A stretch of 64,000 nucleotides of DNA. Origin: Rhodopirellula islandica (GTDB lineage: Bacteria > Planctomycetota > Planctomycetia > Pirellulales > Pirellulaceae). The stretch covers positions 433,881-497,880 of the forward strand of contig NZ_LECT01000017.1 of the NCBI RefSeq assembly GCF_001027925.1. The letters run 5' to 3'. Below the pieces are notes generated by a model that ran no database searches, was not told the origin of the DNA, and was given only the letters and a program-made list of their open reading frames with translations. Position 1 is the first letter of the stretch, and the number at the start of each line of letters is the position of its first letter. Positions 1 through 10,089 of this stretch are shown piece after piece. A program made the position numbers and the translations under genes.

Positions 1-1
1 C

Positions 2-3000
2 GGCCCTCAAGTCTTTATCAGAGAGACTGGTAGCATCCATGCACCACTTCCAAATATCATTCCCAACTACAACTCGACAATCTCTGGCGTCAACGATCTA
101 AGTAGATTTTCAGGCGCAACAACGATCACCGTCGACCCGAACTTGCAGTCGCTCGCCGACAACGGCGGTCGAGCGGAAACGAACGCGATTGGACCGACCA
201 GCGTCGCAATCGACAATGGACAACGCCAAGGACTGCTCGATCAACGCGGATACCCGGTCACCGATCAATTGGATCCGTTCTTTGATTTACGGGATGATGA
301 TGGTGAAGTTGGTGACATCGGCGCCTATGAATCGAGCCAAGTTCATATCGTCGACTTCACATCCGAAACACGCAACGCAAGTCAATATGGAACCGCTGAG
401 GCCGTCAGTTTTGGACTGGGAATTGACGACGGGAAACCGAACAGCACCATCCCGAAGGATCCTGGTTTCCTGGGGATCGAATTCAACAAGACTTTCAATG
501 TTGGCCCCGGCATCTACGAGGATCCGCTCTTCGGTTCCGAGTGGGGTGCCAATGCCAACGCCAATGTCCAAGGCAAGTTGGGATTGGAATACGGTTATTT
601 TATCAACTCAGGCAGCGTCGATACGTTTTACGATGGTCAATTCGCTTACCGAGTGGACCAACTGCCCAACACGGATGACTTCGTCATCAACACCAGTTCG
701 ACGCTGACCGATGGCAAGCTGTTCACGACGTCACCACGGGTCAGCGCGTACGCGGACTTGGTGCTTCAGTTCAACGCCTCCATTGCGGGTACCGCATGTG
801 TGATTTCATGCGTGAGCGGATCGGTTCCGATCGGTATTGACACCAAGGTGCCGCTGTTTTCCATCAACCGTCAAGAGGAAGACGACAACGGCAACAAACT
901 CTTTCTCGGCGCGAACGGTCTCACGACCGATAGCGCTGGTGGCACGAACCCGCCTGCCTTTGATGGTGACATTGTGGTCGCCGGTTTGGATTTGCAATCG
1001 GCGCTGGACATCGACTTGTCCGATGGGGATGACAGCCAAACCGACAAACTGGGGAGCATCCGAACGGAGCGACGCCAAGCAGAGATTGACAAGGCTGCCG
1101 GCAAACCAGGCGACCATGACGCCATCATTCGCAACGCGGTTGCCGCCGAAAAAAGTGCGACGCAGAAAAAGAAGGGGAGTGTGGAGGTTTCTAGCCCCGC
1201 CTTCACTTTGTCGTTCGGGCAAGCGGAGGACTTGCTTGGTGTCGAAGTTGGTTTGAGTGTGGGTGCCAGTGCCAAAGCGGGGCCAGTGAGTGCAGAGATA
1301 ACGAAGAACCTTGGGAAAATTGCCTTGACGGTTCCCGAAATTGATCTTTCGGACACCACCTTCGACACCCCGCAGGGCAAGCTATCCGCGACAACCGACG
1401 ATTTTGCGATCGGATCCAATGTGGATGCCAAACGACAAATCGCTGCACTATCGGTCGACGTCGGTGCCTTGGGGCCGTTCGGTGTCTACAACCTTTCGGC
1501 GGGGCCGATTGATATTGAAGCCACCACCGTCTCCTACGTGATCTCGCCGCGACTGGCAATCTCTCAAGATGTTTCCGTCGAACCGTTTTTTGATGAGTCA
1601 CATCAAGCCGGTTTTGATTTTGTTTTTACTGGTGGTGGCACGATCAACGTTTCCATTGGGGACGCTTCGCCTGTCGCACTTTCTTCCGGTGGCAGCATCA
1701 GCTTCATGCCGGGCAGTGAAGTTCGCATCGATGCAAATGGTAACAGCGACATTCAGGTCAATCCGTCCATCACGGTTGGCAATCGATTCTCCAATGACAT
1801 CGGATTGGAGTTTGATGTTCTCGGCGTGCTGGAAGTCTTGAGGCTGAAACTGAACGCGTTTGGAGAGCAGCTGTTTGACATTGGGCCGCTGTATGAAACC
1901 TCGCATTCGCTGCTCGATGCGATCGGCGTCGATGCGCTCGATTTTGGCTCGATCTTTGCTTCCACGTTCAACTTGCCCGCATCCACAACGCAAATCGAAT
2001 CCTTCTCGCTCAACTCGGCGGAAGAGGGCGCCGCTCGTGATGGGAAAAGTCCCGGCGCCGCATTCCTGTTGCAATCCGGTGTGCCGACTCAAATCGATCC
2101 GGTCAATGGACAGACCACCTACTTATCAGTGCCGTTGTTGGGACCTGACAATGTGCTGCACAACGACGTGCTGTTTGAAACCCAAAGCCAAGACACGGTG
2201 CTGATTCGGCCGCCGTATGGCGGCTTGACGCTGGAATTGCTCGATAGTTCCGGTCAAGTTCGAAGTAGTTTTGAACTGGACGTGAAAGGAACAACGTTCA
2301 CCAGCGGCAACGGTCCCGAGACCTGGCGTTTAAAGGGTTTTGAGAACCTGCTCGGCAGCCAAGCTTTGTTCGGCGTCCAGTTCAGTGGCGATGCGACTCG
2401 CGAGGTCACCGTCACGGTCGAGGGTGGATCTGCTCTGTCGCTGCCCGGTGTCCATACCGATCGATTGTTAACGGCGGAGAAGCAGGAAGCACTCAACCGG
2501 GCATCGACCCTATTCGTGCGCAACTCGGATCTTGCGCTGGACATCGATGGTGATGGTCGCCTGTCCCCCACCACCGACGGGACGTTGATTGCCCGCTTCA
2601 TGGATGGGCAGCGTGGGGCAACCTTGATTGCCGGAATCACATCGGACGACGTTGTTTCTGATGCAGCAACCCGAACGGATGCTGCGGAGATCGAAATGGT
2701 TTTGCAAAACCTGTTGATGCAAGGTCGTTTGGATGTGGACGACAATGACACGGTGGATCCGAAGATCGATGGCGTGCTGATCCTACGGTACATGTCGGCC
2801 ATCGGTGGCTCATCGACGACTCAGCAGGCCTTGACCGATGGTTTGGATTTGAATGCCCTGGGTGGACGGCGAACACTGCCCGCGGACATTCGAGCGTTCA
2901 TGGAGGGAGGGGAAAGCCCTCCGCTAAATCAAACCTTTGCCGACGATGTGCTGTCGCTGTCAGACCGATCCGGTATTCCTCGGTTTCGTGTTTCCAGCAG

Positions 3001-6000
3001 CGCCGTAACGGGTTCGTCGCCTTTTGCCCCCGTCCTAACACCGTTTGTTAGCGGCACAGGCATTTTCACACTTGACACGTTGGGCAGCACCGTGACGTTT
3101 GACGAGACCTACTTGGTCGATGCAAATGATCCGAGTACCCGCACACTCGTACGCAGCCGCGCCGAGGGCACTCCAGCTCGCACGATCGATCTTCCCGAAG
3201 AGTTTCAAAAGTACCTCGGCGATCCGCTGTCACCTGAGATCGATACTTTGCTCGGCCGGTTTGAAACACCGACCCCGGCTCGAACACAGATACTGGGTCT
3301 CGAGGAACCGATCTTTGTGCGGGTCCCGGATGCATCGGGATACGAATTCACTTTGCCAGCGGGCCTGACCGCGAAGGAAATTCATTTTGATCCGAATGTT
3401 GGTGGGAACCTGTTCTTGCAACACACCGAAGCAAATTCGGGAACAAACATTGACTTTGACCTGTTCATTGCGTCGACCGGGGAGTGGCGAGAAGTGTCAA
3501 TGAGCACCCCGTTTACTTTGCCGGCGGGAGTTTCCACTTTCGAACTCTATCCGAGACCGATCGTGACTTCGCGACTGCTAGACCCGAACGATGATGGCGA
3601 CGTGAACTTGGATTTGACGGTAGGTTTGGTTCTTGAGGGGAATCAAACGTCCTCACCCGCACTGACGGTCAACGTGCTCGCTGATCGACAAGAGCTCATC
3701 AACCTGTATGAAATCCAAGTTGGAGTCGGATCGGATTCAGCCGCTTTCGAAACCCGGATCGCGCGTGACGGTGCCTACGTGGCAATTAGCACGAATGAGG
3801 TTCAGTCGAGCCTGTCGAGCCAACGCATTGATCTTGATGTCGATGTTTCCAATGACTACCCAAGAATGTTGGTGAAGTTTAGCAGAGGTACGCTCGAAGA
3901 CTTGCCGTCAGGCCTCTATCGCGTTTGGGCGAATTGGGCAGCCGACCCCAATGTGGGGACCTATTTTGGAGGGATTGAATACACCGCTTCCACGAGTGAG
4001 GATGGGCTATCCACTGTCAAGAAATTCGAAGTGGATCCACGGCGGTTTCCAAACCAAGATTTGGTTGTCAACGGACTCGTCTATCAGGAATTGTTTGATA
4101 TTCGTGTGGGTGGAAACGCACTCAGCATCGGTGCTATCGATTTGAACCGAATCAGGCGAGACATCTATGTCCAACGCATTGATGATACCGTAAACGTTGA
4201 TGTGACTCAGAATCCCTCCAGCGGCATTCCCCTTGCTCTCGCTCCATCGTACGCACAGGAGTTTCCTGGCCGCTCAGCGGTCTCGGTCACGGCGACCGCT
4301 GCAGGTTTCAAGCCGATGACGGATACCTACAGCGTGACACTGACGGATCAACCGTTTGGTTCGGTTCCCACTCACGGCATCGCCGATCAGATTGTGCCAC
4401 TGGGAACGACTCAACACATGATCGATCTTTCTAGTGTCTTTGATGCGCCGGATCTGATTCTTTCGGTTGAGTCAAACAACTCGTTGGTGACCGTGGCGAT
4501 CGACGGCGACAACTTAAGCATTGGGTTCACTGAAAACGCATCCGCAAAGGTCTTCCTGACAGCCCAAAATGCTTCCGGCATGTTGATGGGGACCGACACA
4601 TTCGTGATTTCAACCGGAGATTCAAGTGTCCGTCGGACGACCGTTCTGGATCCTATTTCAGACAAAATTGTTCCGGTGACGCTGCCCGCCGTTTATCGAT
4701 ATCGGTTTAACGACGAGTCGCTCAATGAAGATTCAGGCGGCCCTTCACTCGTGGCGGTGGGGGGGGCGTTCAGCGATTTCGGATACAGGTTTGGTGAAAA
4801 CGAAGGCCTCAATCTTTCATCGGTGCTCTCCGACCCAGGTGAATACAGAATCGAGTTCGACTTTGCATTTGATGAGTATTTTGGATTCCAAAAGATCATC
4901 GACTTCAAGGGCCTCACCAGTGACAACGGACTCTACACCAATGGGCATCAACTCGCGTTCTATCCGATCGCCGATTCAACGTTCAACCTCCCGTACGGTC
5001 TCACCACGGGAGGACGGTATCGCCTTCAAATCACACGCGATGCTGAAACTTCCCAAGTCACCGTCTCAATAGCAAACGAAGAAGTAATCAAGTTCATCGA
5101 TGATTCAGGAATCGCTATTTTCAGCGGCCCAAACAATACGATTCGTCTGTTTCAAGATGACCAGTCAACAGGTTCATGGGAGGCCGGAAGCGGATGGGTG
5201 GACAACCTTCAAGTCCGTGACGGGCTGATTGATCCGTTCAAGTTGGCGTCCGTGACCGATTTCAGTACTCGGTATAGCGATCGCGAGTTCGTCACCTATT
5301 CCTCGCTCGATGCAGGGAACTCTGGGCCGCTACCCGACCAATTGGGGCCCGATCGAGCTGTGGTGGTGACGGGCAAGCCAGACGCGGAAGACACTCTGAT
5401 CTTGGATGCGCGGACCGGGCCACTCTATCAGCCATTCCGGTTTCACGCAGAGCCAGGTGAAGTTGCGCCCGCCACCGGCTGGACGGACGAGATCGTCATT
5501 CAAGGCGAGGGCGTTCAGATTGACCTTCGTGAATCAGAAATCCAAGGCATCGGCCGCATCGATCTTCGTGGATCAGGGCCAAACACGTTGATCGTGACCG
5601 CCGATGCATTGTTCAACAATGATCCCGGATTGCATCCGTTGATTGTGATTGCGGAGGCCGACGATACCGTGATCCGCGCGGGCGACACCGCTTGGATAAA
5701 ACTTCCTGCTCGTCAACTCGATCCCACTTCGGGTTTGAACTTCGATGTTTACCAAAGTGGGGCGGCGGTGCTTTGGGTGTCTGCCCCGTCAGCGACCCTG
5801 CCTCCCACGGCTCCGGCCGAAGGCCCCGATTTCGATTTCCCTCAGTCGACACTTTCAGCCGAGTTGACCAACGAATTGGAAGTCCCTGGGCAGATCGTCT
5901 TGGTTCCTCCCTCCGATGCAAACTTGATGGCGGGCGAGAGGTTCACGATTGACGTGCTGTACAACATTGATGATGCAAGCGGATTGATCCCGCCAGCGAT

Positions 6001-8161
6001 CTTGGTGGAAGTTCACTATGATTCGACAAAAATTGCGTTTTCAGACCTGCCTTTCCTGCTTGCCAACGGCTTGGTCAATGACATCGATTCGGAAAGCCCC
6101 GAATTCGAAACTGTCGACGACGGCAATGTGCGAACGAATCGAACGCTGATCTTTTCGTTCACCGATTTCCTGGGTGCTTGGCCAGCGGAAGCAACCCAAT
6201 CCACCAAGCTTGCCACAATTGAGTTTCAAGGCGGAGACGCGACCGGAATCACGGACATCCGGCTGACCGGACTGTCCTCCAATGGGTTCATCTTTGATGC
6301 CGAGGATTTCGCGTTGTTATCTGTCGATACCAACACACCGACGATCACATTGACCACTGACACTGTCACACTTGCTGCTGGCCAAACACTCAGTGACGCC
6401 TTGGCGATTATCAATCCGCAAGCCACCGACTTGGTCGACGAGCTTCCTACCATCACCAACGACGCACCATCGGTGCTGCCCACCGGGATGACGACCATCC
6501 TGTTCTCGGCAACGGACAAAGCGGGCAACACCAGCACTGCCTCCGCAACAGTCAACGTGCTCGGCCGTTCAATGGATTTCGGTGATGCTCCTTCGCTAAC
6601 GCAGTCTGGATTTGCGTCGGACTACCCGGTCACCAAAGCTCAGGATGGAGCGAGCCATTCCGTGGGCAGCCTGTTCTTGGGGACATCCGTCGATGTTGAA
6701 ACTGATGGCGTCCCAAGTCCGAATGCGGAAGGCGACACGGACGACGATGGCGTCGATTTCTTGGTCGATCCCGTCGCAACGATGGACAGGCTAAGCGTTT
6801 CCAGTGTTCGCGTGCATAGCTCGGGGGGGGGGATCGTGGATGCCTGGTTGGATTTCAATCGCGACGGTGACTGGAATGATCCTGGCGAGAGAATCATCAG
6901 TGGTGCTGCCGTTGATTCGGGTGACACGCTGCTCAGCTATCAGGTTCCAGCCGGAGCTTCATCGGGGACTTCCTATGCTCGGTTCCGCCTCTCGTCCCTC
7001 GGCAGTGAACTGCCCACCGGTGCCGCCGCGGATGGGGAAGTCGAAGACTATTCCGTCGAGTTGATCAGCGGTGCGACCTCTCCGACAGTCGTGGTGCAAC
7101 CCGGTGCGTCAGACACTTCGCTGTTCCTGGATCCGGATCTTGTCAGATTGGTTTCCGGAGCACTGACCGTGTTCGAGGCTCCAAGCGACCAAGTGGGGAC
7201 GATCGACTACCGCCCACTCGTGACGCCCGAAGCAATCAATTTGATGTTGGCAGCGGAACATACAGTGGCTGCCAATCAGATTCAGTTTGGCGTCTTCGCG
7301 GATGGTTCCAGTGTGAACGTCAGCGGTATTGGTGGATCGATCGACCTGACCAACGTGGCCACGCAGGCCGCCCAGGGCCGCGTGACGCTGGACCTGACCC
7401 ACGGCGACCCCAGTTCCGCGACCATTGATGCGATCTTGGCACGAAAGTGGTCCATGGACTCATTGCCAATGCAAGTCATGATTGGCGTGGAGGATCGAGT
7501 GCTGTTCGCCGACGCGGATGAGTGGCGGATGACCGATCCAGTCATGACGAGTGGCGTCTTCCAACTGACAGCAGCAAACCAGAGTGGAAACGCATCCATC
7601 GTTGTCAGTTCGGCGCGGCCTTGGCAGAATTTCATTCGCCTCAACGACGTGACAAACGACGGAGTCGTGCGTGCGTCCGACGCATTGCGAATCATCAACG
7701 AGTTGAACTCACAGGACTTCTCCAGTTCCGACGGACGATTGATTGATCCGGCTTCCTTGTCAGAAAGCATGGTCTCTTACTATGACACCAGCGGCGATGG
7801 CGTTGTATCCGCACTCGATGCTCTGCGAGTCATCAACGAACTCAACGCGGTCTCAGCCGGTGGAGAGCCCCTTGAGAATGCCAGCCAGGGATCTCAACTC
7901 GCAGTCCCGATGGGACCTGCCGAACAACTTCCCCTCGCTTCCATTCCTCCAGAGGAGCCGATGCTCGCGTTCGACGCATGGAAACAGAAGCCGCGATTTG
8001 CTGCCGCCGACCTGCTGAGCACGGATCTTGTCATTCGCCAACGACTCTCGACAACAACTCCATCCGATTCTTCGGTCGAAGAATCGGTCTCCGACGAAAA
8101 CTGGCGAGCGGTCGACGAACTGTTTTCGCAGAGCAATCCGCTGGAACAAAATATCTTGTGA
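2..8161 (+). CDS. Giant secreted/surface protein, 5' end outside the window
   Basis: The frame is open from base 2, so the gene begins upstream; 2,719 residues are visible. Residues about 45-105 form a choice-of-anchor Q end module (SLADNGG, SVAIDNG, GDIGAYE), the usual tail of a parallel beta-helix. A dockerin-like calcium repeat pair follows at about 840-935 (DIDGDGRLSPTTDG, then DVDDNDTVDPKIDG). A LamG/concanavalin-like sandwich is plausible at 1565-1740, a cohesin-like segment at 1975-2110, a HYR-like segment at 2112-2187, a GEVED domain at 2190-2355 (ends DGEVEDYSVEL), and a second dockerin pair at 2543-2617 (DVTNDGVVRASDALRIINEL and DTSGDGVVSALDALRVINEL). This is the architecture of large planctomycete cell-surface or exported proteins. 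No catalytic motif was recognised. The signal peptide and helix body would lie upstream. The stop is followed by a convergent gene 30 bp away. Confidence 0.9.
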   Translation, partial: GPQVFIRETGSIHAPLPNIIPNYNSTISGVNDLSRFSGATTITVDPNLQSLADNGGRAETNAIGPTSVAIDNGQRQGLLDQRGYPVTDQLDPFFDLRDDDGEVGDIGAYESSQVHIVDFTSETRNASQYGTAEAVSFGLGIDDGKPNSTIPKDPGFLGIEFNKTFNVGPGIYEDPLFGSEWGANANANVQGKLGLEYGYFINSGSVDTFYDGQFAYRVDQLPNTDDFVINTSSTLTDGKLFTTSPRVSAYADLVLQFNASIAGTACVISCVSGSVPIGIDTKVPLFSINRQEEDDNGNKLFLGANGLTTDSAGGTNPPAFDGDIVVAGLDLQSALDIDLSDGDDSQTDKLGSIRTERRQAEIDKAAGKPGDHDAIIRNAVAAEKSATQKKKGSVEVSSPAFTLSFGQAEDLLGVEVGLSVGASAKAGPVSAEITKNLGKIALTVPEIDLSDTTFDTPQGKLSATTDDFAIGSNVDAKRQIAALSVDVGALGPFGVYNLSAGPIDIEATTVSYVISPRLAISQDVSVEPFFDESHQAGFDFVFTGGGTINVSIGDASPVALSSGGSISFMPGSEVRIDANGNSDIQVNPSITVGNRFSNDIGLEFDVLGVLEVLRLKLNAFGEQLFDIGPLYETSHSLLDAIGVDALDFGSIFASTFNLPASTTQIESFSLNSAEEGAARDGKSPGAAFLLQSGVPTQIDPVNGQTTYLSVPLLGPDNVLHNDVLFETQSQDTVLIRPPYGGLTLELLDSSGQVRSSFELDVKGTTFTSGNGPETWRLKGFENLLGSQALFGVQFSGDATREVTVTVEGGSALSLPGVHTDRLLTAEKQEALNRASTLFVRNSDLALDIDGDGRLSPTTDGTLIARFMDGQRGATLIAGITSDDVVSDAATRTDAAEIEMVLQNLLMQGRLDVDDNDTVDPKIDGVLILRYMSAIGGSSTTQQALTDGLDLNALGGRRTLPADIRAFMEGGESPPLNQTFADDVLSLSDRSGIPRFRVSSSAVTGSSPFAPVLTPFVSGTGIFTLDTLGSTVTFDETYLVDANDPSTRTLVRSRAEGTPARTIDLPEEFQKYLGDPLSPEIDTLLGRFETPTPARTQILGLEEPIFVRVPDASGYEFTLPAGLTAKEIHFDPNVGGNLFLQHTEANSGTNIDFDLFIASTGEWREVSMSTPFTLPAGVSTFELYPRPIVTSRLLDPNDDGDVNLDLTVGLVLEGNQTSSPALTVNVLADRQELINLYEIQVGVGSDSAAFETRIARDGAYVAISTNEVQSSLSSQRIDLDVDVSNDYPRMLVKFSRGTLEDLPSGLYRVWANWAADPNVGTYFGGIEYTASTSEDGLSTVKKFEVDPRRFPNQDLVVNGLVYQELFDIRVGGNALSIGAIDLNRIRRDIYVQRIDDTVNVDVTQNPSSGIPLALAPSYAQEFPGRSAVSVTATAAGFKPMTDTYSVTLTDQPFGSVPTHGIADQIVPLGTTQHMIDLSSVFDAPDLILSVESNNSLVTVAIDGDNLSIGFTENASAKVFLTAQNASGMLMGTDTFVISTGDSSVRRTTVLDPISDKIVPVTLPAVYRYRFNDESLNEDSGGPSLVAVGGAFSDFGYRFGENEGLNLSSVLSDPGEYRIEFDFAFDEYFGFQKIIDFKGLTSDNGLYTNGHQLAFYPIADSTFNLPYGLTTGGRYRLQITRDAETSQVTVSIANEEVIKFIDDSGIAIFSGPNNTIRLFQDDQSTGSWEAGSGWVDNLQVRDGLIDPFKLASVTDFSTRYSDREFVTYSSLDAGNSGPLPDQLGPDRAVVVTGKPDAEDTLILDARTGPLYQPFRFHAEPGEVAPATGWTDEIVIQGEGVQIDLRESEIQGIGRIDLRGSGPNTLIVTADALFNNDPGLHPLIVIAEADDTVIRAGDTAWIKLPARQLDPTSGLNFDVYQSGAAVLWVSAPSATLPPTAPAEGPDFDFPQSTLSAELTNELEVPGQIVLVPPSDANLMAGERFTIDVLYNIDDASGLIPPAILVEVHYDSTKIAFSDLPFLLANGLVNDIDSESPEFETVDDGNVRTNRTLIFSFTDFLGAWPAEATQSTKLATIEFQGGDATGITDIRLTGLSSNGFIFDAEDFALLSVDTNTPTITLTTDTVTLAAGQTLSDALAIINPQATDLVDELPTITNDAPSVLPTGMTTILFSATDKAGNTSTASATVNVLGRSMDFGDAPSLTQSGFASDYPVTKAQDGASHSVGSLFLGTSVDVETDGVPSPNAEGDTDDDGVDFLVDPVATMDRLSVSSVRVHSSGGGIVDAWLDFNRDGDWNDPGERIISGAAVDSGDTLLSYQVPAGASSGTSYARFRLSSLGSELPTGAAADGEVEDYSVELISGATSPTVVVQPGASDTSLFLDPDLVRLVSGALTVFEAPSDQVGTIDYRPLVTPEAINLMLAAEHTVAANQIQFGVFADGSSVNVSGIGGSIDLTNVATQAAQGRVTLDLTHGDPSSATIDAILARKWSMDSLPMQVMIGVEDRVLFADADEWRMTDPVMTSGVFQLTAANQSGNASIVVSSARPWQNFIRLNDVTNDGVVRASDALRIINELNSQDFSSSDGRLIDPASLSESMVSYYDTSGDGVVSALDALRVINELNAVSAGGEPLENASQGSQLAVPMGPAEQLPLASIPPEEPMLAFDAWKQKPRFAAADLLSTDLVIRQRLSTTTPSDSSVEESVSDENWRAVDELFSQSNPLEQNIL

Positions 8162-8190
8162 TGATTCATTGACCAGCGATGCGATCGCAC

Positions 8191-9945
8191 TCAATCCACG
8201 GTTGGCGAACCGACGACCAAGGGAAGCGTGAACTGGTGCTCAGGGTCGGTGTTGTACTGGTCAAACACTGGCGAGTAAGTGCGGACTTGGATGGACTTGC
8301 CATCGGGAAGCAGTTCGATCAGTCGCATCCAACCGTCACCACCTTCGTGCAGCATTTGATAATTCGCCAGCATCTGGTGAACGAGGTTGCCCTGTGGCGC
8401 CTTCTCACTCAGCAACCCCGCGCCGTCGTTGAGCACATGACCTGAAAGCACCATCATGACATTGGGATGGTCGCTGATCAGCTTCGTCCAAAGATCGCCT
8501 GCGTCATTGATTCCTTCTGGACTGTCAGCAACGCCGTACTTGTACGGACTCCAGGTTTGCGACTGCGTGCGTTTCCAGTCGTACTTGGTTTCGTCGTAGT
8601 ACATGTAAGCATGCGTCACGATCACGGCCAATCGATCAGGGTGTTCATTCAACAACTGATCGGCCCATTTCACAGCGCGATCACGAGGTGCCCATTCCAA
8701 CGCAATCCCAATCCACTTGGCATGGTCCGTTTCAAACAAGCTGTAGTTGTTCTCCGTCTTCCCCGGGTCCATGGTGCCCTGGAAGGAAGGATGAAGTGCA
8801 AACCGTGGCTCGTCCAAGTAATCACTCATCAAGGATTCGTGCGTCGCTCCGTTTCCGCCTGGACCCATGTCATGGTTGCCAGGGGCTGCGATCACCGGAA
8901 CATGGCCGAACAACTCGTCCATCGCTTGCTGTGCGTTTTCCCATTGGTCGGGCGTGTTGCGGTTGGTGATGTCACCCTCATGAAAAACCGCGACGATGTT
9001 GCGGTCTTTCAGGTGCTGGCGAATCCAACGGGTTTGAGCCAGAAAGTGCTGCGGATAGTGTTGGCTGTAAATCTGGGTGTCGGGCAGAGCAACAATGGTT
9101 GCGGACCCCTCCACGAACGGCAACGGTTCCGGCACTTGGTACGAAGGGCTGGGGTCCACCGCGGGAGCACGTTGATCCTGAACCATCCGAACGTAGTCCT
9201 GCAGTCCACGGAAGAAGCTCTTCGAGGCATCCACAAAACGGGCTGGTGCAACGGTCGTTCCGTCGGGCGATTGCCATTTATCGAAAAACAGGGATGTCAA
9301 AACAATGCGTCCCTCACCATGAGACGCTTCCAACAGCACGGGGTCGCGAGTGGATTTCCCAATCGCCGCCAACACCGCAAAACCTTGCTGATTACGAAGC
9401 GTTTCCCACGATCCAGCCCGATGATGGTTCGGCAACAACAGACGATCCTCCGCCGATGAATCGCGAGGCAATCGCTGCAGCAGCGGATGCTGCGGAGCAT
9501 GCACGATCACAGGGTTGCCATCCCGATCAGTGCGTGAAGCGGAAAGGGAATCTGGCAAGAAAGCGATCGATGATTCGGTTTGGTCAGCCTGCGTTAGCTC
9601 CAACAAGACAGCTCCCGCCGCGACACGTTCGCCCAACAACTTGCGGTTGTTTTCCAGCCACTTTCGGACCGCGGCTTCCTCGCTGGCGAACGACCCGACG
9701 GCGATCAAATCAGCCACCGGCAAGGTGTCCTGTTGCAAGTCGATCGTCGCAACTTCAAACCCTGCCGCTTCCAAACCAGCCTGCAGCCCAACTTGTCCGG
9801 TCCAAGGATCCGCAACCTCAATCACAACCGCCGTCAGCACCGGTTGCTCGGCCCCCTTGGTGTCCGCCGAAAGGAACGAAGTGATGCAGCAATTGAAAAC
9901 AATTGCCGAGAAAAACAAACGGTTTGAGATCGTTGGAGAAATCAT
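8191..9945 (-). CDS. Secreted calcineurin-like metallophosphoesterase
   Basis: 584 residues if the ATG at 9945 is used, which puts a signal peptide at the N-terminus (MISPTISNRLFFSAIVF then a hydrophobic run); the frame continues upstream but that part looks non-coding. Residues about 35-250 form an uncharacterised alpha/beta domain that could be a ThuA/glutamine-amidotransferase-like fold. Residues about 285-540 hold the metallophosphoesterase signatures in order: LPDTQIY, HEGDITN, PGNHDMG, VTHAY and SGHV. These supply the Asp/His/Asn ligands of a binuclear metal centre in the calcineurin superfamily. The substrate is unknown; a periplasmic or surface phosphoesterase is likely. It is convergent with the giant protein and divergent from the PQQ gene, from which it is separated by about 145 bp that must hold both promoters. 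Confidence 0.88.
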   Translation of the reverse strand: MISPTISNRLFFSAIVFNCCITSFLSADTKGAEQPVLTAVVIEVADPWTGQVGLQAGLEAAGFEVATIDLQQDTLPVADLIAVGSFASEEAAVRKWLENNRKLLGERVAAGAVLLELTQADQTESSIAFLPDSLSASRTDRDGNPVIVHAPQHPLLQRLPRDSSAEDRLLLPNHHRAGSWETLRNQQGFAVLAAIGKSTRDPVLLEASHGEGRIVLTSLFFDKWQSPDGTTVAPARFVDASKSFFRGLQDYVRMVQDQRAPAVDPSPSYQVPEPLPFVEGSATIVALPDTQIYSQHYPQHFLAQTRWIRQHLKDRNIVAVFHEGDITNRNTPDQWENAQQAMDELFGHVPVIAAPGNHDMGPGGNGATHESLMSDYLDEPRFALHPSFQGTMDPGKTENNYSLFETDHAKWIGIALEWAPRDRAVKWADQLLNEHPDRLAVIVTHAYMYYDETKYDWKRTQSQTWSPYKYGVADSPEGINDAGDLWTKLISDHPNVMMVLSGHVLNDGAGLLSEKAPQGNLVHQMLANYQMLHEGGDGWMRLIELLPDGKSIQVRTYSPVFDQYNTDPEHQFTLPLVVGSPTVD

Positions 9946-10089
9946 GAGGTGATTCTGCAAGACAGTGAGAGAGGAAGGCAACCAATTCGCCCCCCGGTGA
10001 ACGGAGCAAGGGAACGCATGGCCTCGCCCTCCGGGTAAGTTATAGTGCCTCCGCCCCCATTCACATGTGACCACCTGACCACCAGTGAC

